Below, in pieces: positions 8,260 to 15,948 of a DNA stretch of 35,578 nt (the first letter of the stretch is position 1; each line of letters begins with the position of its first letter). The DNA is taken from positions 1-35,578 of the forward strand of contig JADZGF010000014.1 of assembly GCA_020854065.1 (NCBI GenBank). The letters run 5' to 3'. The notes beneath the pieces were generated by a model. The model was not told the DNA's origin and searched no databases. It saw nothing but the letters and a program-made list of their open reading frames with translations. This DNA is from Candidatus Nomurabacteria bacterium (GTDB lineage Bacteria > Patescibacteriota > Minisyncoccia > Phycocordibacterales > SBAW01). The position numbers were made by a program, and so were the translations under genes.

Positions 8260-9174
8260 ATGTGCCACACTGAGAGAGTGGCCGCAAATGAACTGCAAAA
8301 GTTAAAGACTCAGTTTTTAGAATATTTGGAAATTGAGAAAGGTCGTGGCGTGAAGACCATTGAAAACTATGACCGCTACCTTTCGCGCTTTTTAGCACAC
8401 AGCAACCTCTCCTCCCCTGCTCGGATCACTGAGGCTTCCGTGCGTGAATTTCGCGTTCATCTCAATCGCTCGGGGCTTAAGCACAAAACGCAGAATTTCT
8501 ATATGATCGCCTTGCGCGCGTTCTTAAAGTTTTTGCGCAAGCGTGAATATGATTCCCTTAATCCTGAAAAGATTGAATTGGCAAAGATTGGTCAGCGCGA
8601 TCTTGATCTCATTTCTCATGACGAGCTCGACCGTTTAATGAAAGGACCGAAAGGCAATACGCTGAGTGATTTGCGCGATAAAGCGATACTCGAGCTTTTC
8701 TTCAGCACCGGTTTGCGTGTTTCGGAATTATGCTCGCTTAACCGGGACCTCGATCTCTCTCGCGATGAGTTTAGCGTACGCGGCAAGGGAGAGAAAGTGC
8801 GGGTGGTGTTTCTCTCGCCTGAAGCCAAAGCGGCCATTAAAGCATACGAAGCAAAGCGTGGTGATGTTGATGATGCGCTGTTTGTCCAAATGGGCAAGAA
8901 TGCAAAAAATACAAAAGATCTCCGCATCACACCACGCTCAATCGAACGATTGGTGAAGCGCTATGCCATTAAAGCAGGTATTACGCGTAAAGTGACACCG
9001 CACGTTATTCGTCACTCCTTTGCCACCGATCTTCTAGAAAATGGTGCAGACCTACGCTCTGTGCAAGCAATGCTTGGCCACGCGCATATTGCCACGACAC
9101 AGGTATACACCCACGTCACCGACAAACATTTACGCGATGTGCATAAAAAGTTCCATGGGCAGCGGAGAAAGTAG
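8260..9174 (+). CDS. XerC/XerD-type tyrosine recombinase
   Basis: A 304-residue phage-integrase-family recombinase. Residues 10-95 form the SAM-like DNA-binding domain and 115-300 the catalytic domain with R153 (FFSTGLRVSEL), K176, H248 and R251 (HVIRHSF), H274 (MLGHAHI) and Y283 (TTQVYTH). All catalytic residues are present. Length and sequence style fit a XerC/D that resolves chromosome dimers rather than a phage integrase. The ATG at 8260 is tentative; an in-frame GTG at 8278 would remove six non-conserved residues. It may be relevant to the duplication of the xth 3' end about 1.2 kb downstream. Confidence 0.92.
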   Translation: MCHTERVAANELQKLKTQFLEYLEIEKGRGVKTIENYDRYLSRFLAHSNLSSPARITEASVREFRVHLNRSGLKHKTQNFYMIALRAFLKFLRKREYDSLNPEKIELAKIGQRDLDLISHDELDRLMKGPKGNTLSDLRDKAILELFFSTGLRVSELCSLNRDLDLSRDEFSVRGKGEKVRVVFLSPEAKAAIKAYEAKRGDVDDALFVQMGKNAKNTKDLRITPRSIERLVKRYAIKAGITRKVTPHVIRHSFATDLLENGADLRSVQAMLGHAHIATTQVYTHVTDKHLRDVHKKFHGQRRK

Positions 9175-9198
9175 ACCCCGCACTATGTATGCGGGGTC
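9174..9198. terminator. hairpin between convergent genes
   Basis: GACCCCGCA and TGCGGGGTC form a 9-bp stem with a 7-nt loop between the recombinase stop and the stop of the minus-strand gene. T-runs are short, so termination strength is uncertain. Confidence 0.6.
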
Positions 9199-9497
9199 TT
9201 CGTGGTGTACTCGTTGGTAACGAGCTCTTTTTTATGCTCAGTCTTGAGCAGTGTTTCGGCTTTCTCAAGCACTTCCTTCGGACATTCTGAAACATGGTGT
9301 AAGAAGTGTAGAAGCTCCCGAGAGACATCATCTTCGAACACATAGACGCTCTTAAAGAGCTCGTATTCTCGGATACCTGCGCGCTCTGCGAGCGCATCCA
9401 GAAGATCGTTTGCTTCTTTGGCGCGTTCACACGCAGCTTCACTGAGTGGTGCGGTTGGTATAACCCCAAAGAGTCGAGCCGCCTCTTCTTTCGTCAT
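9183..9497 (-). CDS. small acidic helical protein, unknown function
   Basis: A 104-residue soluble protein, rich in Glu, Ala and Leu and predicted mostly helical. No family is recognised. The ATG at 9497 (MTKEEAARLFG) follows AGGAGGT with 7-nt spacing, unlike most neighbours, which have no Shine-Dalgarno; an upstream ATG at 9545 gives a less likely extension. It converges on the recombinase gene across a shared hairpin. Confidence 0.65.
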   Translation of the reverse strand: MTKEEAARLFGVIPTAPLSEAACERAKEANDLLDALAERAGIREYELFKSVYVFEDDVSRELLHFLHHVSECPKEVLEKAETLLKTEHKKELVTNEYTTKTPHT

Positions 9498-9573
9498 TGT
9501 GTACCTCCTATACGGATAACTACCAAAAAAAGGAAGAAGATTCAATAAAATGCCTCTATGCTATCCTACTCTC

Positions 9574-10377
9574 ATGAAGTTGGTTTCCTGGAATGTAAAC
9601 GGCATACGGGCAGTCGTGCGGAAGGGCGATTTTCAGGAGTTTGTGCAAAAACACAAACCTGATGTGCTGTGCCTGCAAGAAACAAAAGCGGAGCGTGGCC
9701 AGGCACAGATAGACCTACCCGAGTATGAAGAGTTTTGGCATAGTGCCGAAAAAAAGGGCTATAGCGGCACGGCTATTTTTGTAAAGAAAGGTATTGAGGT
9801 TGTTGATGAGATGCATGGTCTGCCAGAGGATTTGTGTAAAAAGTACAAACTGCATCAAGATGAGTATGGGGACCCGAACAAAGAGGGTCGCGTTATTGCA
9901 CTCGAACTTGAAGACTTTTTTGTCGTTACCGTCTACACTCCAAACGCCAAGGATGATCTTTCACGCATTCCTTTGCGTCATAAGCAGTGGGATCCGGCGT
10001 TTCTCGAATACATGAAGCGTCTCGAGAAGGAAAAACCAGTAGTATTTTGTGGTGACCTCAATGTGGCGCACCAAGAGCAAGATCTTGCGAACCCTAAACC
10101 GAATATGGGCAAGAAAGGCTTTACCCAGGAAGAGCGCCAAGGTATCGACCATATGATTAGTGCAGGATTTGTAGACTCCTTTAGGCACTTTACCCCTACG
10201 GGTAATGGCCACTACACCTGGTGGAGCCATTTTGCTCTCTCCCGCGAACGCAATGTTGGCTGGCGTATCGACTATTGGTTTGTGTCTAAAAAACTTCTCC
10301 CCCACCTCAAGAAGGCCGCTATTCTTGCAGACGTCATGGGTTCTGACCACTGTCCTGTTGTTATAGAGCTAAAATAG
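9574..10377 (+). CDS. xth: exodeoxyribonuclease III / AP endonuclease
   Basis: A 267-residue protein of the ExoIII/APE family, which cuts DNA at abasic sites in base excision repair. The motifs are WNVNGIR (N7), LQETK (E36), GDLNVAH, RIDYWF and the terminal GSDHCPVVIELK with the catalytic Asp-His pair. Start: the ATG at 9574 (MKLVSWNVNGIR) is the family start, and TG-extended TATCCT (9562-9567) ends 7 nt before it. A second copy of its last 11 codons lies at 11515-11550, beyond the next gene, suggesting that the present 3' end was acquired by recombination. Confidence 0.96.
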   Translation: MKLVSWNVNGIRAVVRKGDFQEFVQKHKPDVLCLQETKAERGQAQIDLPEYEEFWHSAEKKGYSGTAIFVKKGIEVVDEMHGLPEDLCKKYKLHQDEYGDPNKEGRVIALELEDFFVVTVYTPNAKDDLSRIPLRHKQWDPAFLEYMKRLEKEKPVVFCGDLNVAHQEQDLANPKPNMGKKGFTQEERQGIDHMISAGFVDSFRHFTPTGNGHYTWWSHFALSRERNVGWRIDYWFVSKKLLPHLKKAAILADVMGSDHCPVVIELK

Positions 10378-10378
10378 C

Positions 10379-10460
10379 TTGTAAAATAGGTACTTTACAA
10401 CTAGTTTACAACTAAAATTATGTACATTGACAACTAATAATTAGGTAGTTTACAATACTA
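10379..10460 (+). promoter_or_regulatory. promoter with helically phased repeats
   Basis: TTGACA (10427-10432), an 18-bp spacer and TACAAT (10451-10456) form a near-consensus promoter whose -10 ends 8 nt before the ATG at 10464. Copies of TTTACAACTA or close variants start at 10394, 10405, 10427 and 10449, i.e. 11, 22 and 22 bp apart, all on one DNA face. TTGTAAA (10379-10385) is an inverted half-site. The third and fourth repeats overlap the -35 and -10, so a bound regulator would block transcription. Confidence 0.65.
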
Positions 10461-10463
10461 GGT

Positions 10464-11489
10464 ATGGACAAATCTGATGTCCTCAAGATTGCTCGCATAA
10501 AGAAAAAAATGAAGACCAAAGACTTGGTCTTAGCTTTTGGCGTGTCACGCCAATATGCGAGTGTAGTAACAAATATGCTTGTACAAGAGGGCCGACTCTT
10601 AAAAGTTGGTTCCACTGCAGGTGCTTACTATGTTCTTCCTGAGCTCGCAAAAAGTTCAGGCATGTTCCCTATTAAGATAGTCCGTCGACTAAAAAATAAA
10701 AACCTTGCCGAACATGAAATATTGCCAGAACTCGAGAGTCAATATCCTCCAATTGGTCGTTTGCCTGAGAATGTAAAAAGCATCCTTGTGTATGCATTTT
10801 CAGAAATGCTCAATAATGCTATTGACCACTCTGGATCAAAGGATATCGAAGTCGAGATATCGGTACATAATCGTAAGCTGCAATTCGTGGTCAACGACTT
10901 CGGTGTCGGCGTGTTCCGTAATGTCATGAATAAACGACACTTAAAGGATGAGACAGAAGCTATGCAGGACTTACTAAAAGGCAAGACGACTACCGCACCG
11001 CATGCGCATTCTGGAGAAGGTATCTTTTTTACGTCAAAGACGGCTGATGTCTTTACTCTGCAGAGCTTCGGGCATGTTTTGGTAGTTAATAACAAGGTCC
11101 ACGATGTTTTCTTTCGCAGAGTGCCTGCTCGTAAGCGTGGCACGAGGGTTAAATTCACTGTGGACTTGCGGTCCACAAGGCACCTTAATGATGTGTTTAA
11201 GGCGTTTACAAGCGATAGTGAGCCCGATTTTAGTAAGACTGAGATACAGGTCCGCCTTTACACTATGGGCGGTGTCCATGTGTCACGATCGCAGGCGCGA
11301 CGTATATTGGCCGGATTGGAGAAATTTAAAGTTGTCATACTCGATTTTGATAAGGTCCCGATGATCGGTCAAGCGTTTGCTGATGAGATATTTCGGGTTT
11401 TTAAAAACAGATACCCGGATATAGATATACGACCCATCAACATGTCTGAAGGGGTCAAATTTATGGTAGATCGTGTGGCAAGAGTATAA
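10464..11489 (+). CDS. HTH - GHKL ATPase - STAS-like (DUF4325) regulator
   Basis: A 341-residue protein in three parts. Residues 1-62 look like a winged helix (TKDLVLAFGVSRQYASVVTNMLV). Residues 95-235 form a GHKL/HATPase fold with an N-box (EMLNNAIDH, E114-H122), NDFGVGV (D145) and SGEGIF (183-188). Residues 255-341 match the STAS-like DUF4325 domain. Such proteins resemble anti-sigma kinases joined to their own switch domain; the partner here is unknown. The mRNA is predicted leaderless. The gene lies between the present end of xth and a remnant copy of that end, so it looks inserted. Autoregulation through the phased repeats is inference. Confidence 0.88.
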   Translation: MDKSDVLKIARIKKKMKTKDLVLAFGVSRQYASVVTNMLVQEGRLLKVGSTAGAYYVLPELAKSSGMFPIKIVRRLKNKNLAEHEILPELESQYPPIGRLPENVKSILVYAFSEMLNNAIDHSGSKDIEVEISVHNRKLQFVVNDFGVGVFRNVMNKRHLKDETEAMQDLLKGKTTTAPHAHSGEGIFFTSKTADVFTLQSFGHVLVVNNKVHDVFFRRVPARKRGTRVKFTVDLRSTRHLNDVFKAFTSDSEPDFSKTEIQVRLYTMGGVHVSRSQARRILAGLEKFKVVILDFDKVPMIGQAFADEIFRVFKNRYPDIDIRPINMSEGVKFMVDRVARV

Positions 11490-11514
11490 GATTCTTTTCC
11501 AATATATTTGGTGT

Positions 11515-11550
11515 TCGGACCACTGTCCTGTTGTTATTGAGTTGAAATAA
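11515..11550 (+). pseudogene. remnant of the xth 3' end
   Basis: In frame this reads SDHCPVVIELK and stop, identical to the last 11 residues of the intact xth at 10342-10377. Twenty bases, GACCACTGTCCTGTTGTTAT, are identical at 10345-10364 and 11518-11537; the other differences are synonymous (ATA/ATT, CTA/TTG, TAG/TAA). It is probably the original xth end, displaced by insertion of the regulator unit. Confidence 0.85.
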
Positions 11551-11554
11551 AGAA

Positions 11555-11575
11555 AGGGCGGCCATGGGCCGCCCT
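11555..11575. terminator. strong hairpin after the xth remnant
   Basis: AGGGCGGCC and GGCCGCCCT form a perfect 9-bp stem with an ATG loop, 4 nt after the remnant stop. No T-run follows, so it may be a stabilising or Rho-independent-like hairpin of the ancestral xth transcript. Confidence 0.5.
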
Positions 11576-11577
11576 CG

Positions 11578-11635
11578 GAGACATACAGAGCTGTGCATTG
11601 AGCCCTTCTTGGGAGCCGCACAGGATGTAGGTCTC
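11578..11635. other. long imperfect hairpin, possible structured RNA
   Basis: Nested complementary pairs lie in order: GAGAC/GTCTC, TACA/TGTA, CTGTGC/GCACAG and CCC/GGG around a TTCTT loop. The small internal loops resemble a structured RNA rather than a simple terminator. I do not recognise a family. Confidence 0.4.
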
Positions 11636-12053
11636 TATTTTGTATATAACACAAAATTTGACGTTTCGTTTCCACAAATACAAACCCCCGCCTAGGAGTA
11701 GCGGGGGTGGGCGGGTTGGGATTACATGAATGCGTGACCTTTTTCCTCGGTTCTAGGTCGGCGGCTTGCGATCGTGTCGCGATCCACTTTAGATTGACTA
11801 TGTTTGAGAATGCACACAGTCGTAAACCTGGAACGGCACTCGTGTAATGACCCGCATGCTCGAGCAGAGCACACGTAAAGAACTGGGTGTCTGGTGCTAC
11901 CTTTGTGTTTTAGCGATTTAAATAGATTAAGTAACAGGGCAGTACCTAATGCATTTCTTAAACCAACACGTTTCGCCCAAACGATAATCTGATATTGATA
12001 ATACTGTCCTTTAGATTTATGTAAAGGACATTAAAGACAAATAGTGTGGATAG
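11636..12053. other. non-coding stretch with minus-strand terminator
   Basis: No credible coding region. ACCCCCGC (11684-11691) and GCGGGGGT (11701-11708) form an 8-bp hairpin followed on the minus strand by TTTGTATTTG, a plausible terminator for cca or for an unseen minus-strand RNA. GTCCTTT and AAAGGAC near 12006-12029 form a second hairpin. I looked for tmRNA, RNase P and SRP RNA signatures and saw none. Confidence 0.5.
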
Positions 12054-13529
12054 CTAATCTACAAAATGTTTTTTGTGGATGTCTTTTATCTCTGCCTCCT
12101 CTACCTCAGCTTGTTTTTCCTTCCCTGCTTCTCCTAAGGGACGCAGCTCCTCGTCTGTGAGTTTTGCCATCTCCTGAGATCGTCCGCTTAGATACTCAAC
12201 AGTGTTTTTTTCTGGGTCATCAAGTACTTCTTCGAGGAGCGCATGGAGCATCCAACCCAAACGGGGCCCCGGTTTCTCTCCGGTTGTTTCCATAAGTCCT
12301 TTGCCGTCGAGCTTAAGCATGCCCACGGTGATCGGGTCGCGCAGCGCCTCATCTATCATGGCCTGATATTTGCGGAGTCTAAATGGCTGTTCCTTGGGCC
12401 TTCCGGTACCAATACGGTCGCATATACGCAGCTGTATCAGCTCATCGATGTGCTCCCGCCCGACGTTCACGATTATTCGGCGCACCGCAGAAAGGGTTAC
12501 TTGGTCCGGATCGCTGAAAAACATGTGCCAGCGTACTAAGGTAGATACGATGTCGACTATCTCTTTTGGAAATTTGAGTTCTTTGAGGCGTTTTTTGGTC
12601 ATTTTTGCCCCAACTACATCGTGGCCATGGAAGGTCCAGTCCCCTTTTGTGTTGTCTCGGCGGCGCGTGGCAGGTTTGCCAATGTCGTGCAGAAGGGCTG
12701 CTAACCGTACGGTAAAGGGCCATTTTTTGTCAGCTGCGTGTTGGGCTGAGCGAATATTGTGCTCCCATACGTCATAGCTATGGGCTTGATTTTGCTCCAC
12801 CCCTACCCCATCGAGTAATTCGGGGATGATGTAGCCTAGTATGCCTAAATTTTTGGCAGTTATTAGTGCCTGCATGGGGCTATCCGACTCTATAATTCGC
12901 ACAAACTCGTCTCGTATGCGCTCTTCCGAGATCTTTTCTAGCTGAGGGGCTGCGTTAGTGATTGCCTTACCAGTTCTCTCTTCGATTTCAAAACCTAACT
13001 GTGCGCTGAGTCGTACTGCACGTAGTATGCGCAACGCGTCCTCATCAAATCTAAGGCGTGCATCCCCCACTGCACGTACTACCCCACTACTGATGTCCTT
13101 TACGCCGTCGTAAAGGTCAATTAGGCGCCCTTGAGAGGCATTGTATGCAAGAGCATTGATTGTAAAGTCACGTCTTTTAAGATCGTCCTCAATGTTTTGA
13201 CTAAAAGTGACGTTGTCAGGACGTCGCGCATCGCTGTATGAACCCTCCAGACGATACGGAGTCACTTCAACAATCTTTAATGCTTCATTTTCAGCGTCGT
13301 CATTAACTACACCTACGGTGCCAAACTCATTCGTGTAGTAGGTATGCTCAAAAAGCCTCTGAATGTCATCAGGAGTAGCATTTGTGGTCACGTCCCAGTC
13401 CTTAGGTTTGCGTCCCAGGAGTAAGTCACGGACACACCCCCCTACTACGTAGGCTTCATACCCAGCCTCTTCAAGGGTTTTCGTTACACGCGAAACCTCA
13501 GAGGGTATTTGGCTCGGTTTAAGTTCCAT
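12054..13529 (-). CDS. cca: CCA-adding tRNA nucleotidyltransferase with HD domain
   Basis: A 491-residue class II nucleotidyltransferase that adds or repairs the 3' CCA of tRNA. The head has GGCVRD (30-35) and DWD (D44, D46), followed by the RRDFTINALAYN region, a tRNA-binding helical body and an HD phosphohydrolase-like domain (LLHDIGKP, then HGHD). The ATG at 13529 is chosen because the longer reading frame would run into the tRNA-Arg gene. TATCAT (13541 to 13536, minus) ends 7 nt before it. tRNA-Arg, which lacks an encoded CCA, ends 23 nt upstream on the same strand. Confidence 0.95.
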   Translation of the reverse strand: MELKPSQIPSEVSRVTKTLEEAGYEAYVVGGCVRDLLLGRKPKDWDVTTNATPDDIQRLFEHTYYTNEFGTVGVVNDDAENEALKIVEVTPYRLEGSYSDARRPDNVTFSQNIEDDLKRRDFTINALAYNASQGRLIDLYDGVKDISSGVVRAVGDARLRFDEDALRILRAVRLSAQLGFEIEERTGKAITNAAPQLEKISEERIRDEFVRIIESDSPMQALITAKNLGILGYIIPELLDGVGVEQNQAHSYDVWEHNIRSAQHAADKKWPFTVRLAALLHDIGKPATRRRDNTKGDWTFHGHDVVGAKMTKKRLKELKFPKEIVDIVSTLVRWHMFFSDPDQVTLSAVRRIIVNVGREHIDELIQLRICDRIGTGRPKEQPFRLRKYQAMIDEALRDPITVGMLKLDGKGLMETTGEKPGPRLGWMLHALLEEVLDDPEKNTVEYLSGRSQEMAKLTDEELRPLGEAGKEKQAEVEEAEIKDIHKKHFVD

Positions 13530-13552
13530 GTAATTATGATAGCGCCCATTTG

Positions 13553-13625
13553 TGCGCCCGGAGGGAATCGAACCCCCAACCCCTTGGTTCGAAGCCAAGT
13601 ACTCTATCCGTTGAGCTACGGGCGC
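13553..13625 (-). tRNA. tRNA-Arg (TCG)
   Basis: A 73-nt cloverleaf: acceptor GCGCCCG/CGGGCGC, anticodon stem CTTGG/CCAAG with loop CTTCGAA (anticodon TCG), and a T-loop with GGTTCGATTCC. The discriminator is A and CCA is not encoded. It lies just upstream of cca on the same strand. Confidence 0.95.
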
Positions 13626-13629
13626 ACTG

Positions 13630-13658
13630 TTATCTTATCAGGGAAAAGGTGCTATAGT
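13630..13658 (+). promoter_or_regulatory. tRNA-Gly promoter
   Basis: TTATCT (13630-13635), a 17-bp spacer and TATAGT (13653-13658) lie 20 nt before the tRNA-Gly 5' end. Confidence 0.45.
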
Positions 13659-13678
13659 CTTGTGTGTTAGCAATATAC

Positions 13679-13749
13679 GCGGATATGGTTTAGTGGTAGA
13701 ACGCGTCCTTGCCAAGGACGAGATCGGGGTTCGATTCCCCGTATCCGCA
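13679..13749 (+). tRNA. tRNA-Gly (GCC)
   Basis: A 71-nt cloverleaf: acceptor GCGGATA/TATCCGC, anticodon stem CGTCC/GGACG with loop TTGCCAA (anticodon GCC), and T-arm GGGGTTCGATTCCCC. CCA is not encoded. Confidence 0.95.
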
Positions 13750-14287
13750 CAAAAACAACAGAACCTATCAGACATCTAGGGTGGGGATAGTAGATTCGTT
13801 GGAAATTAAGGGAAATCCCCTATTTCTGTGGATAAGGTTGGGGACATGTGCATTAAAGACACCCTAAAAGCCTGTCCTTCAGGATTTCTTCAGGTAAAAA
13901 GTAGCACGTGAAACGTTGCACGTGAACCGGGGGTATAAAGGGTAAAAATACAGTATTTAGAGGTGTCGTATAGGTAAAATCCTGAAAAACCCTTATAAAT
14001 AAAGGTTTTTCGGTCGCTGTAGGGATAAAAACCTGTGTTTTAGGGTCAAAATGGGCAAAAGAGGGCGGAATGACTATGTTTTATGGATGGTAAGGTAGCG
14101 TTACACGTGAACCAGCAGGATTAAAGGCTCTATAGCTAAGTCGGAATGTTTCGGGTGAAACGGTGTGGCATATTGGTCTGGTATATATACACAGACCATG
14201 ATATCCGTAAGATTCAGGTCCGAATGTTCGAAAACATGATATTATAGGCTTGTTTTAGGGCGGAAAGCATAAAGGACATAAAAGACA
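13750..14287. other. 538-bp non-coding stretch between two tRNA genes
   Basis: No credible coding region. It contains one perfect DnaA-box match (TGTGGATAA, near 13828), three CACGTGAA repeats (13905, 13919, 14104), an AT-rich hairpin near 13980-14012 (GAAAAACC/GGTTTTTC), and an inverted repeat TGGTCTG/CAGACCA (14174-14198) around TATATATA. No dnaA or dnaN is nearby, so an origin call is not supported. Confidence 0.5.
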
Positions 14288-14358
14288 CGGGGCGTAGTAT
14301 ACCGGTAGTACACCTGCTTTGGGAGCAGGTAGACTGGGTCCGATTCCCAGCGCCCCGA
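14288..14358 (+). tRNA. tRNA-Pro (TGG)
   Basis: A 71-nt cloverleaf beginning with C as usual for tRNA-Pro: acceptor CGGGGCG/CGCCCCG, anticodon stem CCTGC/GCAGG with loop TTTGGGA (anticodon TGG), and a T-arm with GGTCCGATTCC. CCA is not encoded. A start codon follows one base after the discriminator A. Confidence 0.95.
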
Positions 14359-14359
14359 C

Positions 14360-15217
14360 ATGAATAGAGTTACGTTAACTGCTAAACCTACAGAAGGGTA
14401 TTCTTTGTTAGATTCTGGACAGGAGGAAAAGCTCGAGCGCTTTGGAGATGTACTTTTAGCACGTCCAGATCCTCAAGCTCTATGGCCAAAGCATCTTGAA
14501 GAGGGGGAGTGGACCAAAGCCCAAGGTCGCTATGAGCGTAAAAACAAAGAGGGGGTGTGGCATGCGCAGAATTTGCCTGAAGAATGGCAGATACAATATG
14601 GCGGCTTCACTTTTCTCATTAAACCGACATCGTTTAAACATACGGGGCTATTTCCCGAGCAAATCTCCAATTGGGAGTGGATTCAGGAAAATATTACACT
14701 TGGAGCAAAAGTATTAAATCTTTTTGGATACACCGGAGGTGCGAGTCTTGCTGCCGCTGCTGCAGGAGCAGAGGTAACTCACGTTGATGCATCGAAGACT
14801 GCCGTATCCTGGGCAAGCGAAAACGCAAAGTTAAGCGGGTTAGGGGAGAAGCCTATCCGTTGGATAGTCGAAGATGCTATTTCATACTTAGAGCGCGAGG
14901 TTAAGCGTGGCAACAAATACGATGCGGTCATTATGGATCCGCCGGCATTTGGTCATGGTCCCAAGGACGAATTGTGGAAATTTGAGGAACACTTCCTTAC
15001 GCTTATGCGTTTAGTGGAGGAATTATTGAGCGACAAACCACTGTTTGTGCTTATTAACGGCTACGCAGCAGGCTACTCGCCACTTGCGTTTGCGTATAAC
15101 CTAGAGTCGCTTACAAAAAAATATGGCGGAAATGTCGAATATGGCGACTTGGCTATAGCAGAGGAGGGAAGTGAACGCGTTCTACCCTGTGGAATCTTTG
15201 CGCGGTGGAGTGTTTAG
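14360..15217 (+). CDS. class I SAM-dependent methyltransferase (COG1092-like)
   Basis: A 285-residue protein with a Rossmann methyltransferase domain: SAM-binding VLNLFGYTGGASL (about 118-130), the acidic end of strand 2 in HVDASKTAV, and the catalytic MDPPAFGHGP. This DPP motif and the overall order resemble the RlmI/RlmK type of 23S rRNA methyltransferase, but there is no PUA domain, so the substrate is uncertain. The ATG lies 1 nt after the 3' end of tRNA-Pro and no other start fits, so the mRNA must be the product of tRNA processing, or leaderless. The 3' end overlaps the convergent TrmB-type gene by 4 nt. Confidence 0.9.
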   Translation: MNRVTLTAKPTEGYSLLDSGQEEKLERFGDVLLARPDPQALWPKHLEEGEWTKAQGRYERKNKEGVWHAQNLPEEWQIQYGGFTFLIKPTSFKHTGLFPEQISNWEWIQENITLGAKVLNLFGYTGGASLAAAAAGAEVTHVDASKTAVSWASENAKLSGLGEKPIRWIVEDAISYLEREVKRGNKYDAVIMDPPAFGHGPKDELWKFEEHFLTLMRLVEELLSDKPLFVLINGYAAGYSPLAFAYNLESLTKKYGGNVEYGDLAIAEEGSERVLPCGIFARWSV

Positions 15218-15948
15218 ATCTTCTGCCAAACCATTTCAAAAATTTCTTTTACTGTTTTAGCAACTTCAGCATTTTCGAGCACTATTCCCTGTAGATTTTT
15301 ATAATCGTGGATACGGACGCAATTTCCTATCACGTCCATAGCGATTTGGGAGGAAAATTGCTGGTGGGGGACTGTTTTAAATTTCGCTCCTATCTGCGCA
15401 TCACGCTTGCGGTATTCTTCAAGTGATGCATGTTCGGGTGCTATGCCACGCATGGTTATGTTTATCTTGTGCCGTTTTTCGTTCCACTCTGTAAAATAAT
15501 CGGTCAGCTCTTTCGGCAAATGCTCACTCGTCGCATAAAATCCGACTACCTCTTTGTTTTTGTTTTCTGCAAATCCGTATTCCATAGCCTGCTCCAGACC
15601 GGCTATTCCTTCGAAATGCGTCGTTTTGACTCGAGACGTGTTGTTGGCGAACTCTCTCATGAGTTCGGGCAGTAAATTTTCCGCCTCAGCGATTCCTCGT
15701 TTGACTTCGTGTACGAAATCGTCAGGAGATTGAGCGCGGAACATTTGTTTCTTAGACCCGGGCATCTTTAATACCAACCCGCGTTTACGGAGATCCTCCA
15801 AAACCACGTAGGTAGTAGGTCGTTTAAGGCCTGCGGCACGGGCTACAGCGTTTGCTGACCCTTGCCCAAGGGTGAGTAGACCTAAGTAAACTCGGCTTTC
15901 TTTGTCGCTTAACCCTAGTTTTTGGAGGGTATTGGCTTGGTTTGGCAT
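15214..15948 (-). CDS. TrmB-family transcriptional regulator
   Basis: A 244-residue regulator. The N-terminal winged helix (about 8-70: LGLSDKESRVYLGLL, then RPTTYVVLEDLRKRGLV) is typical of TrmB, and the C-terminal half is the effector domain (about 100-240). TrmB proteins mostly control sugar uptake or metabolism, but the ligand here cannot be read from sequence. The promoter is near consensus and predicted leaderless, and its -10 sits inside a perfect palindrome, suggesting autorepression. Convergent with the methyltransferase gene (4-nt overlap). Confidence 0.9.
   Translation of the reverse strand: MPNQANTLQKLGLSDKESRVYLGLLTLGQGSANAVARAAGLKRPTTYVVLEDLRKRGLVLKMPGSKKQMFRAQSPDDFVHEVKRGIAEAENLLPELMREFANNTSRVKTTHFEGIAGLEQAMEYGFAENKNKEVVGFYATSEHLPKELTDYFTEWNEKRHKINITMRGIAPEHASLEEYRKRDAQIGAKFKTVPHQQFSSQIAMDVIGNCVRIHDYKNLQGIVLENAEVAKTVKEIFEMVWQKI

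Noticed and set aside
8260-9174. Integrase of a mobile element
   Set aside because: Length and sequence fit a housekeeping XerC/D; no att sites or phage genes flank it. A link with the xth duplication is only a possibility.
11636-12053. tmRNA, RNase P RNA or SRP RNA
   Set aside because: I looked on both strands for the tRNA-like 3' end, the GAGGAAAGTCC-type core and the GGAAG tetraloop region and found none.
13750-14287. Replication origin
   Set aside because: Only one perfect DnaA-box match and no dnaA, dnaN or box cluster.
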